From an uncultured Myxococcales bacterium (GTDB taxonomy: Bacteria; Myxococcota_A; UBA9042): a DNA stretch of 8,377 bases. The notes beneath the pieces were generated by a model. It was not told the DNA's origin. It ran no database searches and was given only the letters and a program-made list of their open reading frames with translations. The DNA is taken from contig CALGHC010000398.1 of the NCBI GenBank assembly GCA_937915965.1, positions 1 to 8,377 of the forward strand, given 5' to 3'. The first letter of the stretch is position 1. Every line of letters starts with the position of its first letter. Of the stretch, positions 1 to 6,275 are shown piece after piece. The translations under genes and the position numbers were made by a program.

Positions 1-1624
1 TGAGCGCCTGAACCGCCTCGCCGATGGTGCGCACGCTGCGGCCCCGACGCGATTCGGCGGCGAGACGGGCCAGCTCGCCCGCCACTGGTGCCCGCCGCCA
101 GGGCGCTGACGGCTGGGCCGACGCCAGCGCGTCTGGGCCCATCTGCTCGACCTCCCAGTCCACCGCCTGCACGGCCTCTTCGAGTTTCGAGAAGCGCGCC
201 CGCTCGTCGCCATCGATGGTCACCTGCCAGCGGCGCCCCCGCGGCCCGCGACTGCGCACGAGGATCTCCACCAGGCGCCCCGGCCGACGTTCGACGTGCA
301 GTGCGAGACCGACGCGGCCCAGGCTCTCCCAGCCAAGCGCCGAGATCGCGCGCACCTCGGGGTGAACGCGCAGCGTCAGCGGATCGAAGGCAGCGGCGCG
401 TTCCTGGATCTCGCCGAGGGTGATGGCGCCGGCCTCGAGCTCGAAGCCGGGGTGGTCGTCGACGATGTGCCGCCAGGCTTGCGACGCCTCGACGGCGTCC
501 TCGCCACCGAGGTCGACGTCCTGGGGCATGCCGAACAAGCTCGGCAGCGTCACCAGCGACAGCGACGCGAGGTCGACGAAGTCGAGCACCAGGCAGTCTG
601 CCTTGCCCTCGTGCAGGCGCGTGCCGCGGCCGACGCACTGTGCGTAGAGGGCCTCGGATCGGGTCGGCCGGGCCATGGCGATACAGGATACGCCCGGATC
701 GTCGAAGCCCTCGGTGAGCACGCCGACGTTGGTGAGCACGCGCGTGCGGCCGGCGCGAAAGTCAGCGAGCGCACGCTGGCGGGCGTCGCGCGCCATCTCG
801 CCGTAGACGATACCAGCGGAGACGCCCAGCCGATTGAGAGAGCGCGAGAGGTTGCGGGCGTGGGCGACCGTCACGCAGAAGGCGACCGTGCGTCGATCGC
901 GGGCGAGCTCCTGGATCGAACGGGCCACCAGGGCGTTGCGTTCTTCGATGTCGACCGCTTCGGCGAGCTCCTCTTCGCGAAAATCCAGGCCGCCGCCTTG
1001 CAGGGCACGCAGGTCGGCGCTGGCGCCGACGCGAAAACCGCGCAGGGGCACGAGCCAGCCGGCCTCGATCAGGTCGGGCAGCGAGCGGCGGTAGACGATC
1101 TCGTCAAAGACCTCGTCGAGGCCCTGGCCGTCAGCGCGGTTGGTTGTCGCGGTCAAGCCCAGCAGCGTGCCGGTCCAGTCACGATCGAAGCAGCCGAGGT
1201 CAGCGAGCACACGGCGGTTGTCGGCGGCGACGGCGTGATGGCACTCGTCGTAGAGGATCAGGCCGATGTCGCGACCGCGGATCAAGCGGGTGAGGCGCTT
1301 CTCGTGCAGCGAACGGATCGAACAGACCAGCACCTCGGCCTCGGCCGGCGCGCGCTGGTCGGCTTGCTCGATCGCGACGACGCGGTCGCCGCCCAGGGCT
1401 GCGTCGAGCTTGTCGCGGGCCTGTGCCAGCAGCTCCTCGCGATGAGCGAGCACCAGGACCTGGCGCCGCGCCATGCGCGCCAACTCCGAGAAGATCACGG
1501 TCTTCCCCGACCCGGTCGGCAGGCAAACGACCATGCGCTTCACCCCAGCGCGGCGCGCCGCGATGACGGCGGCGATGGCTTCGCGCTGATAGGGTCGCAG
1601 GGTCGGCGGCGAGGCGGATGGCAT
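1..1624 (-). CDS. Superfamily 2 DEAD/DEAH-box helicase (Res/SSL2-like), 3' end outside window
   Basis: ATP-dependent nucleic-acid helicase or translocase of the SSL2/type III restriction 'Res' group; substrate and pathway are not evident. The 541 residues visible are open from the ATG at 1624 to the left edge with no stop. N-terminal TLRPYQREAI is the usual Q-motif-like entry. Walker A is PTGSGKT (36-42), motif II is DECH (126-129), motif III is TAT (158-160), motif V is around TNVGVLTEGFDD (298-309), and motif VI is QCVGRGTR (329-336). Both RecA-like lobes are therefore present and intact. From about residue 400 an unassigned C-terminal region begins (GWESLGRVGLALHVERR near 431-447). It lies 8 bases after the maeB stop on the same strand, so translation is probably coupled; no good ribosome binding site is seen. 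No methylase or nuclease partner is visible, so a restriction role is unsupported. Helicase fold certain, function unknown. Confidence 0.9.
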   Translation of the reverse strand, partial: MPSASPPTLRPYQREAIAAVIAARRAGVKRMVVCLPTGSGKTVIFSELARMARRQVLVLAHREELLAQARDKLDAALGGDRVVAIEQADQRAPAEAEVLVCSIRSLHEKRLTRLIRGRDIGLILYDECHHAVAADNRRVLADLGCFDRDWTGTLLGLTATTNRADGQGLDEVFDEIVYRRSLPDLIEAGWLVPLRGFRVGASADLRALQGGGLDFREEELAEAVDIEERNALVARSIQELARDRRTVAFCVTVAHARNLSRSLNRLGVSAGIVYGEMARDARQRALADFRAGRTRVLTNVGVLTEGFDDPGVSCIAMARPTRSEALYAQCVGRGTRLHEGKADCLVLDFVDLASLSLVTLPSLFGMPQDVDLGGEDAVEASQAWRHIVDDHPGFELEAGAITLGEIQERAAAFDPLTLRVHPEVRAISALGWESLGRVGLALHVERRPGRLVEILVRSRGPRGRRWQVTIDGDERARFSKLEEAVQAVDWEVEQMGPDALASAQPSAPWRRAPVAGELARLAAESRRGRSVRTIGEAVQAL

Positions 1625-1632
1625 CGGCAGAG

Positions 1633-3882
1633 CTAGGAGCGGGCGGCGTCGAATGCGGTCCAAGCGGCGAGGTTGACCAGATCGCTGACGTCGGCGTTGA
1701 GGGCGGCGATGCTGACCGGCCGCTTCATGCCGAGCAGGAGCGGGCCGACGATGCTAGCGCCGCCGAGCTTGTCGAGCATCTTGTAGGCGATATTGGCGGC
1801 GGCGAGGTTGGGGAAGACAAAGACGTTGGCCGGTTCGGTGACGCGGCTCCATGGGAAGAGCTGGCCGCGCAGATCCATGTCGACGGCGACGTCCACCTGC
1901 ATCTCGCCGTCGACCATCAGGTCGGGATCAGTCCGGTGGAGGATCGCCGTCGCGGCGGCCATTCGAGAGCCGGTGTGGTGGTTGACCGAGCCGAAGTTGG
2001 CGAACGACAGCATGGCGACGCGTGGCTCGATGTCGAAGCCACGCACGACGCGCACGACGCTGCGGGTGATCGCAGCGAGGGTCTCTGCGTCCGGCTCGAT
2101 GTGCACGGTCGTATCGGCGAAGAAGAGCGTGCGGCCGCCGACGATGACGATGTACAGGCCGCATGCCGTGCCGTCGGGACCGATGATGCGCAAGGCAGCC
2201 CGCATCGAGCGGGCGTAGGGACGGCCCACGCCGACGACGATGCCGTCGGCGTCGCCTTCGCGCACCATCATCAGGCCGTAGACGGTGCGACTGGCGAAGT
2301 CGTGGCGCGCCGCGGGCGCGGTGACGCCCTTGCGCTGACCCTCGGCGACGTAGCGCTCGACGTACGACTCGAACTTCGGATGGTGTGCAGGCTGGACGAT
2401 CTCGATGCCGTCCAGCGGGACCTCGATGCGCTCGGCGAGGGCGCGGATTTCGCCCTCGATTCCCATCAACAGCGGTCGACCGATGCCCTCGCGCGCGACC
2501 ACCCGCGCCGCCCTGAGAACCCGTGCTTCGTCGCCTTCGGCGAAGACAATTCGTTTGAGCGTCGGCGAGCGACGGGCGTGATCGATGATGTCGCGGACCA
2601 TGCCGCGGCCGGGGTCCATCATCCGCTCAAGGCGCGCGCGGTAGGCGTCCCAATCGGTGATGGGCTGGCGAGCGAGCCCGGACTCGCCCGCTGCCTTGGC
2701 GACCGCCGGCGCGACCCACAGCAGCACGCGCGGGTCAAAGGGCTTGGGGATGATGTACTCGCGGCCGAAGTGGAAGGTCTCGCCCCCATAAGCGCGGCTG
2801 ACGCTCGACGGCACCGCCTCGCGCGCCAGAGCCGCCAGCGCCCGCACCGCCGCCATCTTCATGTGCTGATCGATGCCAGTCGCGCGCACGTCGAGGGCGC
2901 CACGGAAGATGTAGGGGAAGCCCAGGACGTTGTTGACCTGGTTGGGGTAATCACTGCGCCCGGTGGCCATGATCGCGTCGGGCCGAACCGCCATCACGTC
3001 GGGGTAGGGGATCTCCGGGTCGGGGTTGGCGAGGGCGAAGACGATCGGATTGGGCGCCATGGTGGCGATCATCTCCGGGCTGACGAGGCCAGCGACCGAC
3101 AGACCGAGGAAGACGTCTGCACCTTTCAGCGCGTCCGCCAACGTGACGGCCTCGGTCTCGCGCACCCAGACTTGTTTGTAGGGGTTGTCGATCTGTCGGC
3201 GGGTCGAGATGACGCCGCGGCTGTCGCACATCAGCACCTTGGCCGGGTCGACGCCGAGCTCGCAAAACAAGGTCGTGCATGCGATGGCAGACGCGCCCGC
3301 CCCCGAAACGACCACGCGCACGTCGCCGATCGTCTTTCCGGCGATCTCCAGCGCGTTGAGCATGCCAGCGCCGGCGATGATCGCGGTGCCATGCTGATCG
3401 TCGTGGAAGATCGGGATCTTGGTCTCTGCGCGCAGGCGCTCTTCGATGTAGAAGCACTCCGGCGCCTTGATGTCCTCGAGGTTGACGCCGCCAAAGGTCG
3501 GCTCGAGGGCTTTGACGACCGCGATCACCGTCTCGGCGTCGCCATCGATCTCGAGGTCAAAGACGTCGATGTCGGCAAAACGTTTGAAGAGGACCGCCTT
3601 GCCCTCCATCACCGGCTTGGATGCCGCGGGGCCGATGTTGCCCAGGCCCAGCACCGCGGTGCCGTTGGTGACGACGGCGACGAGGTTTCCGCGGGCGGTG
3701 TAGTCGAAGACCTTCTCGGGATCACGAGCGATCTCACGACATGGCGCGGCGACGCCCGGCGAGTAGGCCAGCGAGAGGTCGAGCTGGGTCGCCATCGGCT
3801 TGGTGGCGCGGATCTCGAGTTTGCCAGGGCGGCCGTCGAGGGTGTGGTACTCAAGGGCTTCGCGGTCGAGGCTATCGGTCAT
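1633..3882 (-). CDS. maeB: NADP-type malic enzyme with C-terminal phosphotransacetylase-like domain (MaeB)
   Basis: Cytosolic oxidative decarboxylation of malate to pyruvate and CO2, linking the TCA cycle to pyruvate and supplying reduced cofactor. The 749 residues match the usual length of about 760 for MaeB. The malic N-terminal domain spans about 20-150, with AYSPGVAAPC (39-48), MEGKAVLFK (92-100, catalytic Lys95 by family knowledge) and NLEDIKAPE (134-142, metal-binding Glu/Asp). FHDDQHGTA (159-167) follows, then Rossmann loop SGAGASA (193-199) and ANPDPE (285-290). The phosphotransacetylase-like domain covers about 430-749. Where true Pta enzymes have a catalytic Ser-Arg (LSRG), this protein has Ala727-Leu728, while an Asp (734) is kept; as in other MaeB proteins the domain is probably regulatory, binding acetyl-CoA. 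The start at 3882 is preferred over an in-frame ATG at 3999 because an AAGGAG lies 8 bases upstream and TDSLDREALEYH matches the family N-terminus. NADP versus NAD preference cannot be read from sequence. Confidence 0.96.
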   Translation of the reverse strand: MTDSLDREALEYHTLDGRPGKLEIRATKPMATQLDLSLAYSPGVAAPCREIARDPEKVFDYTARGNLVAVVTNGTAVLGLGNIGPAASKPVMEGKAVLFKRFADIDVFDLEIDGDAETVIAVVKALEPTFGGVNLEDIKAPECFYIEERLRAETKIPIFHDDQHGTAIIAGAGMLNALEIAGKTIGDVRVVVSGAGASAIACTTLFCELGVDPAKVLMCDSRGVISTRRQIDNPYKQVWVRETEAVTLADALKGADVFLGLSVAGLVSPEMIATMAPNPIVFALANPDPEIPYPDVMAVRPDAIMATGRSDYPNQVNNVLGFPYIFRGALDVRATGIDQHMKMAAVRALAALAREAVPSSVSRAYGGETFHFGREYIIPKPFDPRVLLWVAPAVAKAAGESGLARQPITDWDAYRARLERMMDPGRGMVRDIIDHARRSPTLKRIVFAEGDEARVLRAARVVAREGIGRPLLMGIEGEIRALAERIEVPLDGIEIVQPAHHPKFESYVERYVAEGQRKGVTAPAARHDFASRTVYGLMMVREGDADGIVVGVGRPYARSMRAALRIIGPDGTACGLYIVIVGGRTLFFADTTVHIEPDAETLAAITRSVVRVVRGFDIEPRVAMLSFANFGSVNHHTGSRMAAATAILHRTDPDLMVDGEMQVDVAVDMDLRGQLFPWSRVTEPANVFVFPNLAAANIAYKMLDKLGGASIVGPLLLGMKRPVSIAALNADVSDLVNLAAWTAFDAARS

Positions 3883-3890
3883 CTGAGGGA

Positions 3891-3896
3891 CTCCTT
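3891..3896 (-). promoter_or_regulatory. Ribosome binding site of maeB
   Basis: AAGGAG on the minus strand, 8 bases before the ATG at 3882. It decides between this start and the longer in-frame ATG at 3999, which would overlap the preceding lipoprotein gene. Confidence 0.8.
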
Positions 3897-3935
3897 GTGC
3901 GCCTCTCGTCGGCGCCGGGGACCTACCTTGTACGC

Positions 3936-3955
3936 GTCTTCCAGGCGCGGAAGAC
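3936..3955 (-). other. Inverted repeat in the lipoprotein-maeB gap
   Basis: GTCTTCC and GGAAGAC form a perfect 7-base stem around a 6-base loop, 20 bases after the lipoprotein stop. No T tract follows on the minus strand, so this is not a convincing intrinsic terminator. It could be a processing or pausing hairpin between two co-transcribed genes, or chance. I also found no promoter with a good -35/-10 pair in this 92-base gap. Confidence 0.3.
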
Positions 3956-3974
3956 CTGGCGGGGGCCTGGCGAG

Positions 3975-5033
3975 CTACGGCGCGCAGCCCACCCGCCACA
4001 GGGTCGCGGGCTGCTTGCCGCTGCGCTCGCTCGCCTGCCAGAAGCCGCCGGACGGGTCCCAGGCGATCGCCTCGCCCTGGGCTTCGGTCGCCGCCGCCAA
4101 GATGGTGCGCTTCACGGCCGCCAGCAGCCCAGTCGCCACGTCCGGAGCCGATGTGAGCGCATCGCCGACCTCGAAGAGGGCGACGAGACCGTAGGTTCGC
4201 ACCAACAGAAGCTGGCCCGCGTCATCGAGATCAGCGGCGGTGACCCGCACGGGGCCGCCCTTGAGCAGCGGCGGGGCGCGCAGGTCGAGCTCGCCGAGCA
4301 CCTCGACGCCGCCGAGCGTGCCCGGCTTCAGGGTCACGCGCAGCACCTCGCTGCGGCCATCGTCGCGCTTGCTGAGCAGGATCACGCGGGTATCGGGCAG
4401 GACCGCCATCGCCTCGACGTCGCGCGGCGCGCCCGGCCAGGCGAGGCTGAATCGCTCGATTGCGGCGCTGGCGACGTCGTCGCGTCCCGGCTCGTCGGCC
4501 CGACGGGGTGCCACCCACTTGGGTTCATGAAACCGCAGGATCGACGCGACCGAGTGGCGAAGATCGTTGTCGCCCGTGTCGGCGAGGTAGAGACAGGCGT
4601 CGGCCGCGCGGTCGCCGCCCGCGGTGCAGGGTCCCAGGGCGATGTCCTCCCAGTCGCGCGCGTCGGTGCCTTTGAGCTTCAGCGTGGCGACATGCACACC
4701 GTTGCCGCCGATCGCGTAGACCCGCGCCTTGTTGCCCGCGTCGTTGTGGGTCCACAAAACGCCCGCGTGGCGGCGACTGACAGCTAGACCGCTGAGCTCG
4801 GCGAGTTGGTCGGAGACCAACAGCCCCGCCGCCTTGGCTGGCTCCCAGGCGACGCATACCGGTAGTCCAGGGCCTGATCCGTCGGTGGCCGTGACCGCAC
4901 CCGGCAAGCCCACGGCGGCGCTGGCGCCAGCGCTATCGACTTCGCTGCAGCGGCTGCACGCGGCGAGGGCGAGGGCCGCGACGCAGACGGCGGCGAGCGT
5001 GCGGCAATTGGATTTGGGGTTGGGCGATTTCAT
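3975..5033 (-). CDS. Lipoprotein with predicted beta-propeller-like domain, function unknown
   Basis: 352 residues. The N-terminus has a basic region, a hydrophobic stretch (about 12-25) and lipobox LAAC, so Cys26 is the probable lipidated residue; Ser follows at +2, compatible with outer-membrane sorting. Residues about 30-60 look like a flexible linker. The mature domain carries ELSGLAVSRR (79-88), VLWTHNDAG (92-100), ARDWEDIALGP (125-135) and LYLADTGDND (148-157). I recognise these from a family of secreted proteins, often hypothetical or phytase/esterase-like in annotation, thought to form beta-propellers. Later segments such as DVEAMAVLPDTRVILLSKRD (205-224) and GEAIAWDPSGGFW (320-332) look like further blades, and the Asp clusters could bind metal, though this is inference. 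It is divergent from the dprE-like pair and lies 92 bases upstream of maeB. The start at 5033 has only a weak ribosome binding site but is fixed by the signal peptide. Substrate unknown. Confidence 0.85.
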   Translation of the reverse strand: MKSPNPKSNCRTLAAVCVAALALAACSRCSEVDSAGASAAVGLPGAVTATDGSGPGLPVCVAWEPAKAAGLLVSDQLAELSGLAVSRRHAGVLWTHNDAGNKARVYAIGGNGVHVATLKLKGTDARDWEDIALGPCTAGGDRAADACLYLADTGDNDLRHSVASILRFHEPKWVAPRRADEPGRDDVASAAIERFSLAWPGAPRDVEAMAVLPDTRVILLSKRDDGRSEVLRVTLKPGTLGGVEVLGELDLRAPPLLKGGPVRVTAADLDDAGQLLLVRTYGLVALFEVGDALTSAPDVATGLLAAVKRTILAAATEAQGEAIAWDPSGGFWQASERSGKQPATLWRVGCAP

Positions 5034-5083
5034 GGGCGCTCGTCGTGGCCGGGGCGCAGGTACCGGCGTGTGTTGCGGCCAGC

Positions 5084-5112
5084 ATCATGCGGCGGTGAAG
5101 CAGGGCTGGCAA
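5084..5112 (-). promoter_or_regulatory. Candidate sigma70-like promoter for the leftward lipoprotein gene
   Basis: On the minus strand, TTGCCA (5107-5112, five of six matches to TTGACA) is followed after 17 bases by CATGAT (5084-5089, four of six matches to TATAAT). Transcription would start near 5077, leaving a leader of about 44 bases before the ATG at 5033. Found by eye only. Confidence 0.4.
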
Positions 5113-5217
5113 TCTGCACGGTGGGCTTGCCGTGCGGAGTTGGCGTGCGGACTTGGCGGAGGTTCGTTCTTTGGGGGGACGCGGCGCGACCACCAGGGCG
5201 ACCGGAGCAGCACAAAG

Positions 5218-5238
5218 AAAACAGGCTAGCCTGTTTTT
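5218..5238. terminator. Perfect 20-base palindrome with T tract, terminator-like
   Basis: AAAACAGGCTAGCCTGTTTT (5218-5237) is a perfect palindrome: an 8-base stem around CTAG, with TTTTT at 5234-5238 on the plus strand and TTTTCTTT on the minus strand. This has the shape of a short bidirectional intrinsic terminator, but no gene ends here: it lies between divergently transcribed genes. It could instead be a dimeric repressor operator. The palindrome is certain; its role is not. Confidence 0.4.
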
Positions 5239-5249
5239 CATCACCCTCT

Positions 5250-5285
5250 ATGTTGTTTTGTCCTGACATGTTGTTTTGTCCTGAT
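5250..5285. repeat. Two tandem 18-base direct repeats
   Basis: ATGTTGTTTTGTCCTGA occurs at 5250-5266 and 5268-5284, identical over 17 bases and spaced with period 18. The block is T-rich on the plus strand and stands out from the GC-rich surroundings. It starts 12 bases right of the 20-base palindrome. Candidate tandem operator, or a remnant of a transposon end with multiple terminal repeats; no transposase is nearby. Confidence 0.85.
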
Positions 5286-5406
5286 CGCCCATGCCGGCGC
5301 CGCCTCTGCGGAGCCGGGCGAGGTGCCGGTGTCTGCGGGCTCCGACGACTTGGCCAGGACCTCGGCCTCCCCTGGCGTCCCGGCCAAAGAGCCTCAGCCA
5401 GGCGAC

Positions 5407-5435
5407 GTGACACGATCGCACCCCGGCGCTACATT
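5407..5435 (+). promoter_or_regulatory. Candidate sigma70-like promoter for the dprE2-dprE1-like operon
   Basis: GTGACA (5407-5412, five of six matches to TTGACA), a 17-base spacer, then TACATT (5430-5435, four of six matches to TATAAT including the key first two and last bases). Start of transcription would be near 5442, about 60 bases before the ATG at 5502. Between 5286 and 5406 I see nothing else of note. Confidence 0.45.
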
Positions 5436-5443
5436 CCCTCCGC

Positions 5444-5459
5444 CGCCGGCGCGCCGGCG
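5444..5459 (+). other. GC-rich 16-base palindrome in the predicted operon leader
   Basis: CGCCGGCGCGCCGGCG is a perfect palindrome, able to form a 6-base G-C stem with a CGCG loop near the very 5' end of the predicted transcript. It may stabilise the messenger, but such palindromes arise readily in GC-rich DNA. Confidence 0.3.
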
Positions 5460-5489
5460 CGCAACCACCGACGCCCACGTGCCCCCGCC

Positions 5490-5495
5490 GAGGAG
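5490..5495 (+). promoter_or_regulatory. Ribosome binding site of the dprE2-like gene
   Basis: GAGGAG 6 bases before the ATG at 5502. The reading frame is open a further 144 codons upstream to an ATG at 5070, so this site and the family N-terminus decide the start. Confidence 0.75.
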
Positions 5496-5501
5496 CGAAT
5501 C

Positions 5502-6245
5502 ATGCTGCAGCGTGCCATCGTTATCGGCGCTTCTTCGGGCATCGGCGCGGCCCTGGTCGACGTACTCGCTCGCGAGGGCTACGACGTCGCGATGGTCGCG
5601 CGCCGCGTCGAGCCGATGAGCGCGCAAGCCGAGCGCCTGGGCAAGCAATACCCCGGCCGGAACTTCCTCGCGGTCGCCCACGATGTCACGGCCTCCGCAG
5701 AGGTCGAGGCCTGTTTCGAGCACCTCTGCCAGGATCTCGGCGGCCTTGACCTGGTGGTCTACGCCGCGGGTGTCATGCCGCGGGTCGATGAGTCGACCTG
5801 GGACACGGCCATCGACACGCGGATGGTCGCGACAAACCTGATCGGCGCGATGGCCTGGCTCAACGCCGCTGCCCGTCGTTTCGAGGTCGCCGGCCAGGGC
5901 ACCATCGCCGGCATCTCGTCCGTCGCTGGCGACCGAGGGCGGCGCGGCAACCCCGCCTACGCGGCGAGCAAGGCCGCCCTGACGACCTGGCTCGAGGCCG
6001 CTCGCAACCGCCTCGGCCAACACGGCGTTCGCGTCGTGACGATCAAGCCCGGCCCGGTGCGCACGCCAATGACCGAAGGCCTGGGCCGCCTGCCGCTGAT
6101 CATCGACGCCGACGTCGCGGCCGAGGCTTGCTGGCGTGCCATCCGCCGCGGCGCGGTCACGGCCTACGTGCCGTGGCAATGGCGGCCGATCATGGCCATC
6201 ATCCGCGCCGTGCCCTCATTCATCTTCCGCCGCCTGTCTTTCTGA
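5502..6245 (+). CDS. Short-chain dehydrogenase, DprE2-like (polyprenyl-phospho-2-keto-ribose reductase)
   Basis: 247-residue Rossmann-fold reductase. Visible signatures: cofactor loop GASSGIG (9-15), Asp61-Val62, YAAG (87-90), Asn112, and catalytic Ser140, Tyr153 and Lys157 in SSVAG and YAASK, then PGPVRT (183-188). Arg34-Arg35 after the second strand suggest NADP(H), by inference. Two traits separate it from generic short-chain dehydrogenases and match mycobacterial DprE2 as I recall it: the GDRGRRGN run after the catalytic Ser (DprE2 has GERVRRAN), and the C-terminus RAVPSFIFRRLSF (DprE2 ends HIPRSIFRKLPI). DprE2 reduces the 2-keto intermediate made by DprE1 to polyprenyl-phospho-arabinose. 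The partner gene follows after 30 bases in the same direction, supporting this role. Reported DprE2 proteins are a little longer. Substrate chain length and sugar are unproven; a reductase for a related polyprenyl-linked sugar is the alternative. Confidence 0.85.
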   Translation: MLQRAIVIGASSGIGAALVDVLAREGYDVAMVARRVEPMSAQAERLGKQYPGRNFLAVAHDVTASAEVEACFEHLCQDLGGLDLVVYAAGVMPRVDESTWDTAIDTRMVATNLIGAMAWLNAAARRFEVAGQGTIAGISSVAGDRGRRGNPAYAASKAALTTWLEAARNRLGQHGVRVVTIKPGPVRTPMTEGLGRLPLIIDADVAAEACWRAIRRGAVTAYVPWQWRPIMAIIRAVPSFIFRRLSF

Positions 6246-6275
6246 GACCGGCGCGCTGCCCGCCGAGGCCCGACC

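Noticed and set aside
1..1624. Helicase as part of a restriction or phage-defence system
   Set aside because: No methylase, nuclease or other defence gene lies beside it in the window, and its visible neighbour is a metabolic gene. The left side is unseen, so this is not excluded.
296..1636. 446-residue plus-strand open frame
   Set aside because: Antisense to the helicase, which carries every expected motor motif on the minus strand. Product shows no domain.
3883..3999. 39-residue N-terminal extension of MaeB
   Set aside because: It overlaps the lipoprotein stop, is Arg/Pro-rich and lacks a ribosome binding site, whereas the ATG at 3882 has AAGGAG at ideal spacing.
1618..4194. 858-residue plus-strand open frame
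   Set aside because: It is antisense to maeB, whose catalytic motifs are intact. The frame is open because of strong third-position GC on the coding strand, and its product is low-complexity with no recognisable domain.
5250..5285. Tandem repeat as a CRISPR array
   Set aside because: Only two directly abutting units with a single base between them; there are no spacers and no cas genes.
5070..5501. In-frame N-terminal extension of the short-chain dehydrogenase by 144 residues
   Set aside because: The extension crosses the palindrome, the tandem repeats and the candidate promoter, has no domain, and the family N-terminus plus GAGGAG point to 5502.
5394..6179. 261-residue minus-strand open frame
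   Set aside because: Antisense to the DprE2-like reductase; no motif of its own.
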